Shown here: positions 61,741 through 64,000 of the stretch, one piece after another | Position numbering within the stretch: the stretch's first letter is position 1 | Layout of the letters: each line of letters starts with the position of its first letter | Source: Pigmentiphaga humi | GTDB lineage: Bacteria; Pseudomonadota; Gammaproteobacteria; Burkholderiales; Burkholderiaceae_B | Length of the DNA stretch: 64,000 bases | Assembly: GCF_900606115.1 (NCBI RefSeq) | Contig: NZ_UWPJ01000025.1 | Span: 59,376-123,375, forward strand | Direction: 5' to 3' | The notes under the pieces: generated by a model | Database searches by the model: none | The model's input: the letters and a program-made list of their open reading frames with translations, nothing else | Told to the model about the DNA's origin: nothing | Program-made: the position numbers and the translations under genes

Positions 61741-61820
61741 CTCCCCTGCCCGCTGCGCGGGGCCCCTCGGGGCGGCGCTGCGGACCGGCAGAGCCGTATC
61801 CGCCAGCTCCCTGGATGGGG
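61741..61820. repeat. Dispersed palindromic repeat, copy 8 (diverged)
   Basis: CCCCTGCCCGCTGCGCGGGG, CCCCTCGGGG, GGACCGGCAGAGCCGTATCC, CTCCCTGGAT. Related to the GCTACGC/CCTCGAGG variant in copy 2, with more substitutions. Lies in the divergent queG-tsaE gap. Confidence 0.65.
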
Positions 61821-61892
61821 CTATGCCATGCGGTTGGCGCCGCGGCGTCCGGGTGGAACCAAGCAGCTTCTTCTTTAAGTCGAGAGTTCTCT

Positions 61893-62369
61893 ATGTCTTC
61901 GGTACAGCGTCTCTATCTGCCCGACGAATCGGCCACCGAAGCCCTGGCGGCGCGGCTTGCTCCGCTGGTGTCCGGCGGAGGCCGCATCCATCTCCAGGGG
62001 GACCTGGGAGCGGGCAAAACCAGCTTTGCCCGAGCGTTGCTTCGGGCCATCGGCGTTACAGGTCGAATCAAAAGTCCTACGTTCACGCTAGTTGAACCTT
62101 ATAAAGTTTCGAACTTATACTGCTATCACTTTGATTTTTATCGTTTTACCGATCCACGCGAGTGGCTCGACGCCGGATTCCGGGATGCCCTGCGCGAAGA
62201 CGCCCTCGTGCTGATCGAATGGGCCGAGCGCGCGGGCGGCGCGCTCCCGGCCCCGGACCTGGACATCGCGCTGTCTTATGAAGGCGCAGGACGCGGAGCA
62301 GCACTGAGCGCTCACTCCGCAAAAGGGCAGGCATGGCTGAACACTCTTTTTCCCGACACGACGGGCTAG
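61893..62369 (+). CDS. tsaE: tRNA threonylcarbamoyladenosine ATPase subunit TsaE
   Basis: The ATPase partner of TsaB/TsaD in t6A formation, 158 residues. Walker A is LQGDLGAGKTSFARALLRAIG (~34-54); SPTFTLVEPY (~61-70), YHFDFYRFTDPREW (~78-91) and LVLIEWAER (Walker B-like, ~104-112) follow. GAGAG precedes the ATG. A ~70-bp AT-rich patch at 62080-62150 encodes the conserved centre with codons unlike its surroundings. It overlaps amiC by 37 bp, a close coupling kept in many proteobacteria. Confidence 0.95.
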   Translation: MSSVQRLYLPDESATEALAARLAPLVSGGGRIHLQGDLGAGKTSFARALLRAIGVTGRIKSPTFTLVEPYKVSNLYCYHFDFYRFTDPREWLDAGFRDALREDALVLIEWAERAGGALPAPDLDIALSYEGAGRGAALSAHSAKGQAWLNTLFPDTTG

Positions 62370-63775
62370 AACCCGACCCCGATCATCCGGCCGCCGCGCC
62401 GGCGCCGTCCTATGCCGCCGCCCAGGGCGTGCCCGCCCGGGGAGGCATCTCGCGCCGCAAGCTCGTCGCCGGCCTGGCCGCCACGCTGGTCGTGCCGCTG
62501 ATCCCCACCGCCAGCCGCGCCGCCGAACTGGTGGCCGTGCGGCTCTGGCCCGCGCCCGACTACACCCGGCTGACCCTGGAACTCGACACCGAACTCAAAA
62601 CCCAGCACTTCGTCCTCGACAACCCCGACCGGGTCGTGCTCGACATCGAAGGCGTGGAAATGAACGCCACGCTGCGCGACCTGGTCTCCAAGGTCCGGCC
62701 CGACGACCCCTACATCGCCGCCTTGCGGGTAGGCCAGAACCGCCCGAACGTCGTGCGCCTCGTGCTCGACCTGAAACAGACCACCATTCCCCAGGTCTTC
62801 ACGCTCAAGCCCGTCGGCGAATACCGGCACCGCCTGGTGCTCGACCTCTACCCCAAGGTCGCCCAGGATCCCATGGTGGCGATGGCCGACCAGTCCCAGG
62901 CCTACGACGACCCGATGGCGCAAATGCTCGAGCGCCTGCAGTCCAATCCTCCCGCGCCCGGCACCGGCCCCACGCTGAACGGCGCCCCCATTCCCGAAGC
63001 CGTCCCGACGCCGCCGCAGGCGCCCGCCGTCATCCGGCGCCAGCCCGAACTACCGCAGAACGTCTCGCGCATGATCACGGTCGCGCTGGACCCCGGCCAC
63101 GGCGGCGAAGACCCGGGCGCCATCGGCCGCCGCGGCACGCGCGAAAAAGACGTCGTCCTGCGCATCGCGCGCGGACTCAAGGCCAAGATCGACCAGCAGC
63201 CCAACATGCGCGCCATGCTGACCCGCGACGGCGACTACTTCGTACCGCTGCAGGTACGCGTGGCCAAGGCACGCAAAGTGCAGGCCGACCTCTTCGTGTC
63301 CGTGCACGCCGACGCCTGGATCAAGCCCGATGCGCGCGGCTCGTCCGTCTTCGCGCTGTCCGAACGCGGCGCCAGCAGCAGTGCGGCCCGCTGGCTGGCC
63401 GCCAAGGAAAACTCCTCCGACCTGATCGGCGGCGTCAACATCGGCTCGCACGACCAGCAGATCGCCAAGGTCCTGCTGGACCTCTCCACCACCGCCCAGA
63501 TCAACGACTCGCTCAAGCTCGGCCGCGCCGTGCTCGACGAACTCTCCAGCATCAATCGCCTCCACAAACCGCGCGTAGAACAGGCCGGCTTCGCCGTGCT
63601 CAAGGCCCCGGACATCCCCTCCATCCTGGTCGAGACCGCCTTCATCAGCAACCCCGAAGAAGAAGCCCGCCTGTCCGACGTGGCCTACCAGGAGAGCATG
63701 GCTACCGCCATCATGCAGGGCATCCAGCGCTACTTCTCGAAGAACCCGCCCCTCTCCCGCAACAAGCTGACGTAG
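62333..63775 (+). CDS. amiC: N-acetylmuramoyl-L-alanine amidase AmiC
   Basis: Periplasmic zinc amidase that splits septal peptidoglycan. The 480-residue protein has a Tat signal (SRRKLVAGLAATLVVPLI, ~40-57), an AMIN domain (~65-165: VRLWPAPDYTRLTLELDTEL, HRLVLDLYPK) that targets the septum, a Pro-rich linker (~185-235) and an Amidase_3 domain (~245-475) with VALDPGHGGEDPGAIG (Zn His), REKDVVLRIARGLKAKI, LFVSVHADAW (Zn His) and the catalytic Glu in SILVETAFISNPEEE. It shares a transcript with tsaE. Repeat copy 9 follows the stop immediately. Confidence 0.96.
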   Translation: MAEHSFSRHDGLEPDPDHPAAAPAPSYAAAQGVPARGGISRRKLVAGLAATLVVPLIPTASRAAELVAVRLWPAPDYTRLTLELDTELKTQHFVLDNPDRVVLDIEGVEMNATLRDLVSKVRPDDPYIAALRVGQNRPNVVRLVLDLKQTTIPQVFTLKPVGEYRHRLVLDLYPKVAQDPMVAMADQSQAYDDPMAQMLERLQSNPPAPGTGPTLNGAPIPEAVPTPPQAPAVIRRQPELPQNVSRMITVALDPGHGGEDPGAIGRRGTREKDVVLRIARGLKAKIDQQPNMRAMLTRDGDYFVPLQVRVAKARKVQADLFVSVHADAWIKPDARGSSVFALSERGASSSAARWLAAKENSSDLIGGVNIGSHDQQIAKVLLDLSTTAQINDSLKLGRAVLDELSSINRLHKPRVEQAGFAVLKAPDIPSILVETAFISNPEEEARLSDVAYQESMATAIMQGIQRYFSKNPPLSRNKLT

Positions 63776-63778
63776 AGG

Positions 63779-63860
63779 CCCCCCCTACGCGCTTACGCGC
63801 GCCCCCCAGGGGGCGATGCGGGTGGACCGGCGGAGCCGGATCCACCGCATCCTGGGTCTG
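63779..63860 (+). repeat. Dispersed palindromic repeat, copy 9
   Basis: CCCCCCTACGCGCTTACGCG, CCCCCCAGGGGG, GGTGGACCGGCGGAGCCGGATCCACC, CATCCTGGGTCTG. Near-identical to copy 4, and homology goes on to TCTTGGATTG (63870). Starts five bases after the amiC stop. Confidence 0.9.
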
Positions 63861-63924
63861 GGGAGGGTGTCTTGGATTGTTGCGAGGGGTTCTTTTGTTT
63901 TTACAGCGATCTCACGATGGTTTC

Positions 63925-64000
63925 ATGCGTCGGGATGCTGGAGGCCGTCTGCGTGCGGGGGGCGGTCTGACGGTCTTCGACCCGTCGAACTATTCCCAGA
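63925..64000 (+). other. Possible TrbJ-like coding fragment at the window edge
   Basis: The frame from an ATG at 63925 reads into LTVFDPSNYSQ, which resembles the conserved region just after the signal peptide of conjugative transfer proteins of the TrbJ/VirB5 type. The preceding residues (MRRDAGGRLRAGGG) do not look like a signal peptide, so this may be a fragment or a chance match. The window ends before more can be read. Confidence 0.25.

Overview
The window is a high-GC chromosomal segment of a betaproteobacterium, most likely Bordetella or a close Alcaligenaceae relative. The signs are strong GC bias at third codon positions, four Bug/TctC-type tricarboxylate-receptor binding proteins or related solute receptors, the rpsU-yqeY-dnaG-rpoD block, a PrpR-controlled methylcitrate operon and a family of GC-rich palindromic intergenic repeats. 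The genus is inferred from gene content and style; no search was run.

Layout. Positions 1-12990: LysR fragment, gluQ, rhlE-type helicase, LPS-type glycosyltransferase, dinB, a copper-chaperone-like protein, a YhiN-type flavoprotein, an operon on the minus strand (ABC importer, SDR, IclR), folE and murI. Positions 13383-24460/25044: gdhA, an AI-2E permease, a DUF4105 protein, a second EF-G, a tctCBA tripartite transporter, another Bug receptor and a two-subunit chromate transporter. Positions 25246-30546: an accessory locus that looks like an undescribed peptide-modification (RiPP) system. It has a PqqD-like protein, a PqqD/TylF-methyltransferase fusion, two tiny paralogous precursor-like peptides ending in Ser, a glycosyltransferase and an HPr-kinase-related kinase, followed by a TehB methyltransferase. 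Positions 30607-33761: small and membrane proteins and a lipoprotein.

Positions 33762-37300 are foreign DNA. A frameshifted brnT with intact brnA and a palindromic operator is followed by a decayed integrase. Next comes a 1.8-kb low-GC insert that splits a host tRNA(CAU) gene exactly in its anticodon loop between 8-bp direct repeats. The insert carries its own replacement tRNA(CAU), whose anticodon loop is interrupted by a 251-nt group I intron resembling the Azoarcus tRNA intron, plus a MarR regulator and a VOC/glyoxalase-like protein.

Positions 37369-49332: frmR-frmA formaldehyde detoxification, an orphan 53-aa peptide with a perfect lasso-peptide leader motif (38987-39148), prpBCD with a textbook sigma-54 promoter and divergent prpR, gcdH with a divergent LysR, and an MFS exporter. 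Positions 49608-63775: rpoD, dnaG, yqeY, rpsU, tsaD, plsY, ybaK, xerD, a TetR regulator, a Bug receptor, queG, tsaE and amiC. The last ~220 bases hold a dispersed repeat and a short possible TrbJ-like fragment.

At least nine copies of a ~80-bp palindromic repeat sit against gene ends and starts. In several cases they provide the stop codon, the C-terminal tail or the purine-rich ribosome binding site of the neighbouring gene.
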